The notes under the pieces were generated by a model. It did no database searches, had not been told where the DNA came from, and saw only the letters and a program-made list of their open reading frames with translations. A stretch of 64,000 bases of DNA, from positions 248,001 through 312,000 of the forward strand of contig NZ_JARULC010000003.1 of assembly GCF_029688625.1 (NCBI RefSeq). The letters run 5' to 3'. Position numbers and translations under genes: made by a program. Shown here piece by piece: positions 16,572 to 24,698 of this stretch (positions within the stretch are counted from its first letter, which is position 1; every line of letters begins with the position of its first letter). Source of the DNA: Qipengyuania marincola (GTDB lineage: Bacteria; Pseudomonadota; Alphaproteobacteria; Sphingomonadales; Sphingomonadaceae).

Positions 16572-17005
16572 CGGAGAACCCGCGGCCCCTTCCCGCTTTC
16601 GCCCCATTTATCCTGCGCATTATAGAGCGCGCACTTCTTCAGGCTCAAACATCCACAGCCGATACAACCGTCGAGGTCTTCGCGTACCTTGTCCAGCTGC
16701 GCGATCTGCGTATCGATGCGCTGGCGGATGGTGACGCTGATGCGCTTCCAATCCGCGGCGGTCGGCGTGCGGCCATGGGGGAGGCCCTTCATGGCCTCCT
16801 CGATCTCTGCCAGCGACAGGCCGAGGTTCTGCGCGATCAGGATGAAGCTCAACCGCCGGATGTCGCTGCGCAGGAAGCGGCGCTGGTTGCCGCCAGTGCG
16901 CATCGGCTCGACCAATCCCTTGTCTTCGTAGAATCGGATGGCCGACACGCTGAGGCCGGTGCGGCGGGCAAGATCGCCGATGGTGAGCAGGTCGTTCGCT
17001 TTCAT
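16568..17005 (-). CDS. soxR: Redox-sensitive transcriptional activator SoxR
   Basis: This 145-residue MerR-family regulator has the N-terminal winged helix TIGDLARRTGLSVSAIRFYE and a dimerisation helix. The [2Fe-2S] cluster motif is C114-x2-C117-x-C119-x5-C125 (CIGCGCLSLKKC), complete and in the canonical spacing. SoxR is switched on by redox-cycling compounds. It lies divergent from a VOC gene with a SoxR box between them. Its own promoter (TTGAGG-17-TATCAG, minus strand) overlaps that box, which suggests autoregulation and a nearly leaderless mRNA. Confidence 0.96.
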   Translation of the reverse strand: MKANDLLTIGDLARRTGLSVSAIRFYEDKGLVEPMRTGGNQRRFLRSDIRRLSFILIAQNLGLSLAEIEEAMKGLPHGRTPTAADWKRISVTIRQRIDTQIAQLDKVREDLDGCIGCGCLSLKKCALYNAQDKWGESGKGPRVLR

Positions 17006-17013
17006 CGATCAGA

Positions 17014-17054
17014 CTGATAGCGCATTTGGACCTTGACCTCAACTTAGCTTGAGG
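17014..17054. promoter_or_regulatory. SoxR box with divergent promoter elements
   Basis: Bases 17037-17054 read CCTCAACTTAGCTTGAGG, a near-perfect copy of the known SoxR operator with its AT centre. On the plus strand TTGACC (17033-17038) is the overlapping -35, as in SoxR-activated promoters; the -10 after the usual long spacer is poor. On the minus strand TTGAGG (17042-17037), a 17-base spacer and TATCAG (17019-17014) make a good soxR promoter. Confidence 0.85.
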
Positions 17055-17096
17055 TTGCATGAGTATGTGCATCGCCATTTGAACAGGAGAACATCC

Positions 17097-17471
17097 ATGG
17101 CCAATGCACGATTAGAACACGTTAATTTCTCAGTCACTGACGGGGAGCGCAGTGCGAAGCTGCTGGAACAGCTGACCGGCTGGCACCGCCGTTGGGAAGG
17201 GCCGTCGCTCGACAACGGACGCTCGATCCACCTCGGCGACGACCATGCCTATGTCGCCATCCACACCAGCCCGCGGATCGTTGGCGTTTTCGCCAAGAGC
17301 GTGCCGATGAATCACATCGGCATCGCCGTCGACGATCTCGACGCTGCCGAAGCCGTCGTGATCGAACACGGCCTCGAGACTTTCAATCACGGCAGATACG
17401 AGCCCGGCCCGCGCAGCTTCTATTTCTTCGACTGGGACGGGATCGAATTCGAGGTGGTCAGCTATGAATGA
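17097..17471 (+). CDS. VOC/glyoxalase-like metal-dependent protein
   Basis: This 124-residue soluble protein has two beta-alpha-beta-beta-beta halves: the first begins LEHVNFSVTD, the second MNHIGIAVDDLDAAEAVV. Likely metal ligands are H in LEHVNF, H in MNHIG and a terminal E in GIEFEVVSYE. Members include glyoxalases, extradiol dioxygenases and drug-binding resistance proteins. The ATG at 17097 has AGGAGA upstream, so an in-frame start at 17049 is rejected. Being the first gene downstream of the SoxR box, it is the probable SoxR target, perhaps detoxifying a redox-active compound. Confidence 0.82.
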   Translation: MANARLEHVNFSVTDGERSAKLLEQLTGWHRRWEGPSLDNGRSIHLGDDHAYVAIHTSPRIVGVFAKSVPMNHIGIAVDDLDAAEAVVIEHGLETFNHGRYEPGPRSFYFFDWDGIEFEVVSYE

Positions 17472-17620
17472 GATCATCCTGCGCGAAGGAATCTTCGCAC
17501 GTCGCCCTGCCTCAAAGCAACCACCGCGCGGAAAGGCGCAGGCACCGACGCAGGCGCAATCTTCGCATTCCCAAACGCCGCGCGTGGTGTATCGTCCCGC
17601 CTGACCATCAGGGGACGACC

Positions 17621-18877
17621 ATGCACCGACTGCTTCTTGCCGCCGCCACCCTTTCTCTCGCCGCCCCGCTTGCCGCGCAGACCGTGGCGGTGACCGCCGA
17701 TCGCTTGCTCGATGTCGAGAGCGGCCGCTATGTCGAGCAACCCGTGGTGGTGGTGGTCGACGGCAAGATTACGCAGGTCGATCCCGGCGGCACCGTGCCG
17801 GAAGGTGCGCGTCACATCGATCTGGCGGGGCACACACTGCTCCCGGGCCTCATCGACATGCATGTGCACCTCGACGGGCGACCCGAGTATGGCGGCTATT
17901 CCGGCCTGCAATTCACCGACCGGTTCTGGACCGTGATCGGTGTCGCCAATGCGGAGCGCATGCTGAAAGCCGGCTTCACGACCGTCCGCAATGTCGGCGA
18001 CGACGACTACAATGTCGCCGGGATCGATCAGGCGATCGAAGCAGGCTGGATCACCGGCCCCCGCATCGTCAATGCCAATCACTCGCTCGGCGCGACAGGC
18101 GGGCATTGCGACAGCACCTTCCTGCCGCCGAGTTTCGAGGCGAAGAGCCCTGCGGTTGGTGACAGCCCGCAGGAATTGCGCAAGCGCGTGCGCGAACAGC
18201 GGAAATACGGGGCGGAGGTCATCAAGGCTTGCGCAACCGGCGGCGTCTTCAGCCGCAATACCGCGCCGGGCATCCAGCAACTCACGCTGGAGGAATTGAC
18301 CGCCATTGCCGACGAGGCGCATTTCTGGGGGCTCAAGGCCGCTGCCCATGCGCACGGCGCGGCAGGCATCAAGGCGGCGATCCGCGCCGGCTTCGACACG
18401 ATCGAACATGCCAGCTTTGCCGATGACGAGGCGATCCGCCTTGCCAAGGAGCGCGGGACTTTCTTCTCGATGGATATCTTCAACACCGAATACACGCTGA
18501 GCCAGGGCGCGGCGAATGGTGTGCTGGAGGAGAACCTCGAGAAGGAGCGGCAGGTTAGCCAGGCCCAGCGCGATGCCTTCCGCCGCGCGCATCGGGCCGG
18601 CGTGAAGATGGTCTTCGGCAGCGATGCGGGCGTGATGCCGCACGAGGACGTCGGCGGGCAGTTCCGCGTGATGGTCGAGTACGGGATGAGCCCGATCGAG
18701 GCAATCCGCGCGGCGACACTCAATGCCTCGCGCGCGCTCGGTCAGGAAGGCGAGGTCGGAGTCGTGAAGCCCGGTGCCTGGGCCGACATGGTCGCAGTGT
18801 CGGGCGATCCGTTGGCCGATGTCGGCGAGCTGGCCGACGTCGATGCCGTCATCAAGGGCGGTGCGCTGGTCGACTAG
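17621..18877 (+). CDS. Secreted amidohydrolase (imidazolonepropionase/prolidase-like)
   Basis: This 418-residue metal-dependent hydrolase has a signal peptide ending near LAAQ (residue 19). The TIM-barrel metal site is visible as HVHLDG (about 79-84), a lysine in EVIKACATGGV, histidines in AAAHAHGAAG and TIEHASFAD, and the catalytic aspartate in VFGSDAGVMPH. Relatives cleave Xaa-Pro or Xaa-Lys/Arg dipeptides, or act on organophosphates and mycotoxins. The substrate cannot be read from sequence. The ATG at 17621 has AGGGGA upstream. The 3' end overlaps the convergent arsR-type gene by 26 bases. Confidence 0.88.
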   Translation: MHRLLLAAATLSLAAPLAAQTVAVTADRLLDVESGRYVEQPVVVVVDGKITQVDPGGTVPEGARHIDLAGHTLLPGLIDMHVHLDGRPEYGGYSGLQFTDRFWTVIGVANAERMLKAGFTTVRNVGDDDYNVAGIDQAIEAGWITGPRIVNANHSLGATGGHCDSTFLPPSFEAKSPAVGDSPQELRKRVREQRKYGAEVIKACATGGVFSRNTAPGIQQLTLEELTAIADEAHFWGLKAAAHAHGAAGIKAAIRAGFDTIEHASFADDEAIRLAKERGTFFSMDIFNTEYTLSQGAANGVLEENLEKERQVSQAQRDAFRRAHRAGVKMVFGSDAGVMPHEDVGGQFRVMVEYGMSPIEAIRAATLNASRALGQEGEVGVVKPGAWADMVAVSGDPLADVGELADVDAVIKGGALVD

Positions 18878-19178
18878 CTGCCGCACTGCCGTGATATCCG
18901 GCGAGCGCGGTCATCGGCACGTCTTCGAACCGCCCAAGCCAGCGGCGGGCCATTTTCGCCAGCGGCATGGGGTTGAGATAATGCCGCTTGCACCGGCCGT
19001 CCCGCTCGCTCGCGACGAGTTCGGCGGCTTCCAGCACGGCGAGGTGCTTGGCCACCGCCTGCCGCGTCATCGGAAGTTCCGCGCTGAGATCGGAAAGCGT
19101 AAGCCCGCCCTCCTCGCTCAGCCGGTCCAGCAGGAGCCGGCGGGTCGGGTCGGAAAGGGCGACGAAGGTGTCCGTCAT
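18852..19178 (-). CDS. ArsR-family transcriptional regulator
   Basis: This is a 108-residue winged-helix repressor. The DNA-reading region is LTLSDLSAELPMTRQAVAKHLAVLEAA-like at about residues 26-52, preceded by the family opening FVALSDPTRRLLLDRL. No cysteine pair or other obvious metal site is present, so it belongs with the non-metal ArsR group often paired with SRPBCC/AHSA1 genes, although none lies here. It is monocistronic and convergent with the amidohydrolase. Confidence 0.88.
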   Translation of the reverse strand: MTDTFVALSDPTRRLLLDRLSEEGGLTLSDLSAELPMTRQAVAKHLAVLEAAELVASERDGRCKRHYLNPMPLAKMARRWLGRFEDVPMTALAGYHGSAAASRPAHRP

Positions 19179-19269
19179 GCCGCGAAGGCTAATCCGCCTG
19201 CGCCGAGTCGCTCAAGTTTTCGCGCCTAGAGCAGCGAGACTTGTCCACGGCGAGACGACTTCACTTAAG

Positions 19270-19299
19270 GAAAATTGTACTGGTATTTGTACAATTTTC
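19270..19299 (+). promoter_or_regulatory. yefM-yoeB operator palindrome
   Basis: An 11-base perfect inverted repeat, GAAAATTGTAC (19270-19280) with GTACAATTTTC (19289-19299), has an 8-base spacer. It contains TGTACA at 19288-19293, the core recognised by YefM in E. coli, and the near copy TGTACT at 19276-19281. TACAAT at 19290-19295 can serve as -10, so bound antitoxin would block the promoter directly. It ends 17 bases before the yefM start. Confidence 0.78.
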
Positions 19300-19316
19300 T
19301 TGCTAGGACCGTGCCC

Positions 19317-19571
19317 ATGGAAGTGTTGACCTATTCGGATGCCCGCGCCGGCCTCAAGGCGTTGATGGATCGCATCGTGCGCGACAAGAAGCATGTCGTC
19401 GTGACCCGGCAGAAAGCCGAATCCGTCGTCATGCTATCGCTGGAAGACTGGAACGCGATCGAAGAGACGATGCATCTGCTTTCCAATTCCCGCAACGCAT
19501 CCCGACTTTCAGAGTCGATTGCCGAGCTCGAAGCCGGAAAAGGCACCGAACAGGATCTTTCAGCTGGATGA
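19317..19571 (+). CDS. yefM: YefM/Phd-family antitoxin
   Basis: This 84-residue protein has the Phd/YefM DNA-binding half (EVLTYSDARAGLKALMDRI, VVVTRQKAESVVMLSLEDW) and a loose acidic C-terminal tail that wraps the toxin. The start at 19317 is fixed by AGGA eight bases upstream; an earlier in-frame start at 19275 would lie inside the operator. It neutralises YoeB and represses the operon. ATGA overlap couples it to yoeB. Confidence 0.92.
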   Translation: MEVLTYSDARAGLKALMDRIVRDKKHVVVTRQKAESVVMLSLEDWNAIEETMHLLSNSRNASRLSESIAELEAGKGTEQDLSAG

Positions 19572-19834
19572 AGCTCGTTTGGTCGACGCACGCCTGGGAC
19601 GACTACCTCTACTGGCAGGTCCATGACCGGAAAACACTGAAGCGCCTGAATAAGCTCATCAAAGAGTGCACGAGGACGCCATTCGAGGGCACGGGAAAGC
19701 CGGAACCACTCAAAGGCTCGCTGCAGGGATGGTGGTCCCGCCGCATCACGCTTGAAGACAGGCTTGTCTATCGCGTCGTCGGCGAGGGCAAAGGGCAAGC
19801 GCTCGAGATAGCCCAATGCCGCCTGCATTACTGA
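19568..19834 (+). CDS. yoeB: YoeB-type mRNA interferase toxin
   Basis: This is an 88-residue ribosome-dependent endoribonuclease of the Txe/YoeB family. Catalytic residues stand where expected: E46 in GKPEPLKG, R65 in EDRLVYRV, and the C-terminal pair H87-Y88. The N-terminus LVWSTHAWDDYLYWQ is diagnostic. The protein appears complete and presumably active, held in check by YefM encoded just upstream. Its convergent neighbour is ubiA, seven bases away. Confidence 0.94.
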   Translation: MKLVWSTHAWDDYLYWQVHDRKTLKRLNKLIKECTRTPFEGTGKPEPLKGSLQGWWSRRITLEDRLVYRVVGEGKGQALEIAQCRLHY

Positions 19835-19841
19835 AATCGCC

Positions 19842-20756
19842 CTAAGCATTCCCAACGACGAAACATGCGGCGGCCACCAGCGCGCCGGCCCAGCGATTGG
19901 AGCGGAAGCGTTCGAGCGGATTGGCCGGATCGTCGGCATCGAGAGTCGCGACCTGCCATGCGAGATGGCCCGCCGCCGGGATCAGGCCAAGCAAGGCGAC
20001 CCAGTCTGCGCGATAGAGCCAGAAGGCGAGCGCCCACAGCGCCACCGCGCCAGTGTAGAACAGTGCGACACCACCCTTCACATGGCCGCCCAGTCGCAGT
20101 GCGGACGAGCGGATGCCGACCAGCGCGTCGTCTTCGCGATCCTGCAGGGCGTAGATCGTGTCGTATCCGATCACCCACAGTGCAGCGCCCGCATACATCG
20201 CCGCCAGCATGTCCCAATTGTCGGCGCGCAGTTGCGTCCAGCCGACCAGCAATCCCCAGGTAAACACCATGCCGAGCCATGCCTGCGGCCACCAGGTGAT
20301 GCGCTTCATGAAAGGATAGGCCGCAACGAGCGCGAGGCTTGACAACGCGACGCCTTGCGCGAGGGGCCGCAGCTGCAGGAGGACGAGCAACCCGATCAGG
20401 CACAATACGAGCAGCCACCCCCAGGCGAGCTTTTTCGGGATACGGCCACTCGCGACGGGACGGCTGGCAGTGCGCGCCACCTTCCGGTCGAGTTCCGCGT
20501 CGACGATGTCGTTATAGACACAGCCAGCACCGCGCATTGCGATGCTGCCGAGCAGCAGCCAAGCGAGCAGCGCGAGCTGCCAGCCCGCCCCCGTCAGCCA
20601 GACACCCCACACACAAGGCCAGAACAGCAGCCACCAGCCGATCGGCCGGTCAAAGCGCGCCAATTGCGCGAGGTCGCGCGGCACCTGCGGCAAGCGCGCG
20701 ACGAGGCCGTGATGCTCGCTGTCCGGGACGACATCGGGTGAGACTGTCTCGCTCAT
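19842..20756 (-). CDS. ubiA: 4-hydroxybenzoate polyprenyltransferase
   Basis: This 304-residue integral membrane enzyme attaches the polyprenyl tail to 4-hydroxybenzoate in ubiquinone synthesis. The first aspartate-rich motif is NDIVDAELD at 82-90, followed by ARTASRP. The second is YDTIYALQDREDD near 207-219. Eight or nine hydrophobic helices are visible. The ATG at 20756 is chosen because the longer frame to 21029 runs antisense to rsmE. Divergent from rsmE. Confidence 0.94.
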   Translation of the reverse strand: MSETVSPDVVPDSEHHGLVARLPQVPRDLAQLARFDRPIGWWLLFWPCVWGVWLTGAGWQLALLAWLLLGSIAMRGAGCVYNDIVDAELDRKVARTASRPVASGRIPKKLAWGWLLVLCLIGLLVLLQLRPLAQGVALSSLALVAAYPFMKRITWWPQAWLGMVFTWGLLVGWTQLRADNWDMLAAMYAGAALWVIGYDTIYALQDREDDALVGIRSSALRLGGHVKGGVALFYTGAVALWALAFWLYRADWVALLGLIPAAGHLAWQVATLDADDPANPLERFRSNRWAGALVAAACFVVGNA

Positions 20757-20795
20757 CGCTTGCTCCCTACCCTCCGACGTGCCACCTGCAAAGCC

Positions 20796-21551
20796 ATGCC
20801 CGCTACCCCAACATGGCCGCCCAAGAGCGCGCCGCGCCTGTTCGTGGAAGACGAACTCGGCACCGGTCGCACAATCGCCGTCGAAGGCAATCAGGCGAAT
20901 TATCTCGCCCGTGTCATGCGGGTGAGCGAAGGCGATACGGTGATCCTGTGCGACGACATCACCGGCGAGTGGGCCGCAACGGTCGCTCAATCCGACAAAC
21001 GGCGTGTGGACCTCACCGTCGAGCGACATCTGCGCCCACGCGAGCCAGTGCCCGATTTCTGGCTATGCCCTGCCCTGCTGAAGAAGGACCGCTTCGATCT
21101 CGTGCTCGAAAAGGCGACCGAGCTCGGCGTTGCGCGGATCGCCCCGATCCTGACGCGGCGCTGCGTTGCCGACAAGCTCAATCCCGAGCGTGCCGACACG
21201 ATCGTGACCGAAGCCGCCGAACAATGCGCGCGTACGGCACTTCCCGAAATTGCGCCGGTCGCGAAGCTGGATGCGTTCCTGCGCGACTGGCCGCAGGACC
21301 GGCACCTGTTCTTCGCCGATGAAGAGGGCGGCGAACCGGCCGCCGATGCCTTTTGCTATGCCGAGGGTGGTGCAGGCCTGCTGATCGGGCCGGAAGGCGG
21401 CTTCGACGATGCCGAGCGCGCCGCAATTCGCGCGCATCCCGCCTCTGTCGCGATCAGCCTGGGTCCACGGATCTTGCGCGGCGAGACCGCCGCTATCGCG
21501 GGAACCGCCGTCTGGATGGCCGAAGCGGGCGACTGGCTGGGCGACGAATAA
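20796..21551 (+). CDS. rsmE: 16S rRNA (uracil-1498-N3)-methyltransferase
   Basis: This 251-residue SPOUT-class methyltransferase has an N-terminal PUA-like domain (APRLFVEDEL, NYLARVMRVSEGD) and the C-terminal trefoil knot LLIGPEGGFDDAE and LGPRILRGETAA that binds S-adenosylmethionine. It modifies U1498 in the small subunit rRNA. ATG at 20796 fits the family start; an upstream TTG is possible. It is followed by gshA after 42 bases on the same strand. Confidence 0.94.
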   Translation: MPATPTWPPKSAPRLFVEDELGTGRTIAVEGNQANYLARVMRVSEGDTVILCDDITGEWAATVAQSDKRRVDLTVERHLRPREPVPDFWLCPALLKKDRFDLVLEKATELGVARIAPILTRRCVADKLNPERADTIVTEAAEQCARTALPEIAPVAKLDAFLRDWPQDRHLFFADEEGGEPAADAFCYAEGGAGLLIGPEGGFDDAERAAIRAHPASVAISLGPRILRGETAAIAGTAVWMAEAGDWLGDE

Positions 21552-21593
21552 AACGCTTTCCTCGGAAGGATCGCTTGCCTAACGCGACCGATC

Positions 21594-22964
21594 ATGAGCA
21601 CGCGCGAGACCTCCGGCGAAGCCGATCCCGTGATCGAATCCCGCGACCAGCTGGTCGCCCCGATGCAGCGCGGCGAAAAACCCAAGGATCGCTGGCGGAT
21701 CGGAACCGAGCACGAAAAGCTCGTCTTCCGGCGCGAGGATCACCGCGCCCCGTCCTATGACGAACCCGGCGGCATCCGCGACATTCTGATGAGCCTGCGG
21801 CAGTTCGGCTGGGAACCGGTCGAAGAAGGCGGCAAGGTCATCGCGATGCGCGGAGAGGACGGTACGGTCAGCCTCGAGCCCGCCGGTCAGCTGGAACTGT
21901 CGGGCGCGCCGCTCGAAAACCTGCACCAGACCTGCGCGGAAACCGGTCGCCATCTCGATCAGGTCAAGCGCGTTGGCGAGGATTGCGGTGTCGGCTTTCT
22001 CGGCCTCGGCATGTGGCCCGACAAGACCCGTGACGAGTTGCCGATCATGCCCAAGGGTCGCTACGAGATCATGATGCGGCACATGCCGCGCGTTGGCAGT
22101 CTCGGCCTCGACATGATGCTGCGCACCTGCACGATCCAGGTGAATCTCGACTATTCCAGCGAGGCGGACATGGTGCAGAAGTTCCGCACCGGCCTCGCGC
22201 TTCAGCCGCTCGCCACCGCGCTGTTTGCCAATTCGCCTTTCACCGAAGGGCAACCCAACGGTTACCTGTCTTACCGCTCCCACATCTGGAGCGATACCGA
22301 CCCGCACCGCACCGGCATGCTGCCCTTCGTCTTCGAGGACGGCTTCGGATACGAACGCTGGGTCGACTACATGCTCGACGTGCCGATGTATTTCGTCTTC
22401 CGCGAGGGCAAATACCTCGACGCGGCAGGTTTGAGTTTCCGCGATTTCCTCGAAGGCAAGCTGTCGATCCTGCCCGGCGAAAAGCCCACCGAAAGCGATT
22501 GGTGGGACCACCTTTCCACCGCCTTCCCCGAAGTGCGCCTCAAGAGCTTCCTCGAGATGCGCGGTGCCGATGGCGGGCCGTGGAGCCGGATTTGTGCGCT
22601 CCCGGCATTCTGGGTCGGCCTGCTGTACGACCAGAACGCGCTCGATGCGGCGTGGGACCTGGTTAAGCACTGGACGATGGACGAGCGCGAGGCGCTGCGC
22701 AATGCGGTGCCGAAACAGGCGTTCGGCGCGCCGATCCCGGGCGGCGGTACGCTGCGCGATCTGGCGAAGGAGGTACTGGCGGTTGCCAGATCGGGGCTCG
22801 CCGCACGCGGTCGCCTCAATTCCTCGGGCGATAATGAAACCGGGTTTCTCGAGACGCTCGACGAGATCGTGGCGAGCGGCAAGGTCCCGGCGCAGGTCCT
22901 CCTCGACCGTTATCATGGCGAATGGGGCGGCGATATCGCGCGCGTCTACAAATACAGTTTCTGA
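21594..22964 (+). CDS. gshA: Glutamate--cysteine ligase, plant/alphaproteobacterial type
   Basis: This 456-residue enzyme makes gamma-glutamylcysteine, the first step of glutathione synthesis. It belongs to the group shared by plants and alphaproteobacteria, shown by the opening RIGTEHEKLVF, the substrate-pocket segments SLEPAGQLELSGAPLENLHQ and MRTCTIQVNLDYSSE-like (LRTCTIQVNLDY), and DHLSTAFPEVRLKSFLEMRG. It is cytoplasmic. The small ABM-domain gene follows 17 bases later and is probably co-transcribed. Confidence 0.95.
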   Translation: MSTRETSGEADPVIESRDQLVAPMQRGEKPKDRWRIGTEHEKLVFRREDHRAPSYDEPGGIRDILMSLRQFGWEPVEEGGKVIAMRGEDGTVSLEPAGQLELSGAPLENLHQTCAETGRHLDQVKRVGEDCGVGFLGLGMWPDKTRDELPIMPKGRYEIMMRHMPRVGSLGLDMMLRTCTIQVNLDYSSEADMVQKFRTGLALQPLATALFANSPFTEGQPNGYLSYRSHIWSDTDPHRTGMLPFVFEDGFGYERWVDYMLDVPMYFVFREGKYLDAAGLSFRDFLEGKLSILPGEKPTESDWWDHLSTAFPEVRLKSFLEMRGADGGPWSRICALPAFWVGLLYDQNALDAAWDLVKHWTMDEREALRNAVPKQAFGAPIPGGGTLRDLAKEVLAVARSGLAARGRLNSSGDNETGFLETLDEIVASGKVPAQVLLDRYHGEWGGDIARVYKYSF

Positions 22965-22981
22965 CAGGGGGTAAGAGAGCG

Positions 22982-23284
22982 ATGATCCAGATCAATGGCA
23001 CCATCAAGCTGGGCCGAACGATCGACGCTGCGACGCGCAAGGCGATCGTCGAAATGGTCCGTGCGAGCCGCGCCGAAGACGGCTGCCTCGACTATGCCTT
23101 TGCCACCGACCTTGCCGATCCGGACACGCTCGTGCTGTTCGAACGCTGGCGCGACCGGGAAGCGCTGGAGGCGCACGGCAAATCGGCGCATATGGCTGAA
23201 TTCCAGCAGATCATGGCTGCCAATCCGCCCGCATCGCGCGACTTGCGCATGTACGAGACCGACGAGGGCCAGCCGCTCGGTTGA
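22982..23284 (+). CDS. Antibiotic biosynthesis monooxygenase (ABM) domain protein
   Basis: This is a 100-residue dimeric alpha-beta barrel protein of the YgiN/ABM group, seen in the pattern ASRAEDGCLDYAFATDLADP and LFERWRDREALEAHGKSAHM. E. coli YgiN is a quinol oxidase; most relatives are uncharacterised. The ATG at 22982 has AGGGGG upstream, so the in-frame start at 22922 inside gshA is rejected. It ends right against the convergent membrane protein gene. Confidence 0.82.
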   Translation: MIQINGTIKLGRTIDAATRKAIVEMVRASRAEDGCLDYAFATDLADPDTLVLFERWRDREALEAHGKSAHMAEFQQIMAANPPASRDLRMYETDEGQPLG

Positions 23285-24643
23285 TTACTCAGCCGGCTGC
23301 GGCGCTTTCGCCTCACCCGATCGCCAGAAGAACTTGCCAAGGCGAGTCAAGGGCGCGGTCAGCAGCCCGTGCTGCGCCATCCAAGCATGATATTCGCGAT
23401 ATTTCGCGTCCTCGCGCAGCAGATGCGCTTCCTCGGTCTTGGCGCGCCAATAATAGATCGCGTTGACCACCAGCAGGAAGAAGCAGTTGCGGATCGTCTC
23501 GACCAGCGAACCGTCGGTGACGAGGAATGGCATGACCGCACACCACCAGAACAGGTTCTTCGCGACATAGGCCGGATGGCGGGTGAAGCGGTAGGGACCG
23601 TTGGTCAGCACGCCCCGATAGGTCAGGTTCGAAAAGCGCAGACCAAAGGCAAAGGTTGCCCAGGCATAGAAACCGGTCAGCAGGACCAGCACGGCGCCCC
23701 AGGCTGCCAGGGCCAGGTCGTTGCCCTCCAGCCAGTAGATCCAGCCGGGGGTTCCCAGTTCGTAATTGATCGCCTTGCCGTCACCCAGAATTCCCCAGAC
23801 GATCGGCGGATAGCAGATGAGCGCCGCCACCCAGCCGCCGAGGAAGGGATTGCCGCTGCGTATATGCGCGTCGAGCGGCCGCATCGTGACGATGTAGCCG
23901 ACGGTTCCGATCATCACATCGACCATGAACATCGCCTCGATCACGATCAGCGCCAGTTGCTCAGGCCGGCGGGCCAGCAGCCCGAAGTCCGCTTCCACCA
24001 CATTGCGGAATGCGAACGGGATGATCGAGATCATGAAGGCGGTAAAAAACGCTTTGATGATCCAGCTGCGCCAATGCGCCTTGACCTCAGCCGCATCCCA
24101 GCCTTCCCGGCCAAGCAGCATCGCGCCGAAATGCCACGCATGGTCGCGCGGGTTCACCATGTAGCGGTCGATCCAGAAGACGTAAGGCAGCGACAGGAGG
24201 ACCAGCGGTATCGCCGCATAGCCGAGCACCCGCATCGAGAAGAGGTAATTGCCGTCCCAGTACCAGCGGCACATGGCATAGAGCCCCGCGATGATGAGCC
24301 AGGTGGCCCACAGGCCAGCCAGCTTGACCAGCGTATCGCCGCGATCGGGATCGCGCGTGCGGCCAAGCGTCCAGTCCAACCCGGTAGAAGCACGCCGGTG
24401 GACCTTTTCCACGACCAGCGAATAGAGCGCCATCGGCAGGGCAGCGGCCAGCAGGCCGACCAGCGCTGCGTGCGGCCCGGACATCACCTCGCGCGGGCCA
24501 GGCAGGTCGAGGCTCGTCGCTATCGCAGGATATGCGCGCGCAAACAGCACCCAGGCCAACAGCCCACCCAGACCGACCAGGCCCACGATGGCCGAGACAT
24601 CGCTGCGCGGCGGGTATCGAGAAGTCGTGCCTTGCGTCACCAT
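23285..24643 (-). CDS. Membrane protein with ICMT/phospholipid-methyltransferase-like C-terminus
   Basis: This 452-residue polytopic protein has about ten hydrophobic segments. The C-terminal part has the motif NGPYRFTRHPAYVAKNLFWW (about residues 352-371) and a later EEAHLLREDAKYREY. This is the signature of isoprenylcysteine carboxyl methyltransferase and related membrane methyltransferases, where the RHPxY loop helps bind S-adenosylmethionine. The N-terminal 300 residues are longer than in simple ICMT proteins and include DPDRGDTLVKLAGLW. The substrate is unknown; a lipid or quinone-like molecule is plausible. Confidence 0.72.
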   Translation of the reverse strand: MVTQGTTSRYPPRSDVSAIVGLVGLGGLLAWVLFARAYPAIATSLDLPGPREVMSGPHAALVGLLAAALPMALYSLVVEKVHRRASTGLDWTLGRTRDPDRGDTLVKLAGLWATWLIIAGLYAMCRWYWDGNYLFSMRVLGYAAIPLVLLSLPYVFWIDRYMVNPRDHAWHFGAMLLGREGWDAAEVKAHWRSWIIKAFFTAFMISIIPFAFRNVVEADFGLLARRPEQLALIVIEAMFMVDVMIGTVGYIVTMRPLDAHIRSGNPFLGGWVAALICYPPIVWGILGDGKAINYELGTPGWIYWLEGNDLALAAWGAVLVLLTGFYAWATFAFGLRFSNLTYRGVLTNGPYRFTRHPAYVAKNLFWWCAVMPFLVTDGSLVETIRNCFFLLVVNAIYYWRAKTEEAHLLREDAKYREYHAWMAQHGLLTAPLTRLGKFFWRSGEAKAPQPAE

Positions 24644-24698
24644 GTCCCGGCCCGTCCTAGGGAAGAAGGGTTAACAGGCTGGCGACCATAGCGCAAAA

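Noticed and set aside
1244-19834. One toxin-antitoxin island
   Set aside because: The HigBA and YefM-YoeB modules are 18 kb apart and separated by housekeeping genes, so they are independent.
23369-24691. 440-codon plus-strand frame
   Set aside because: It is antisense to the membrane methyltransferase-like gene, whose helices and RHPAY motif are convincing.
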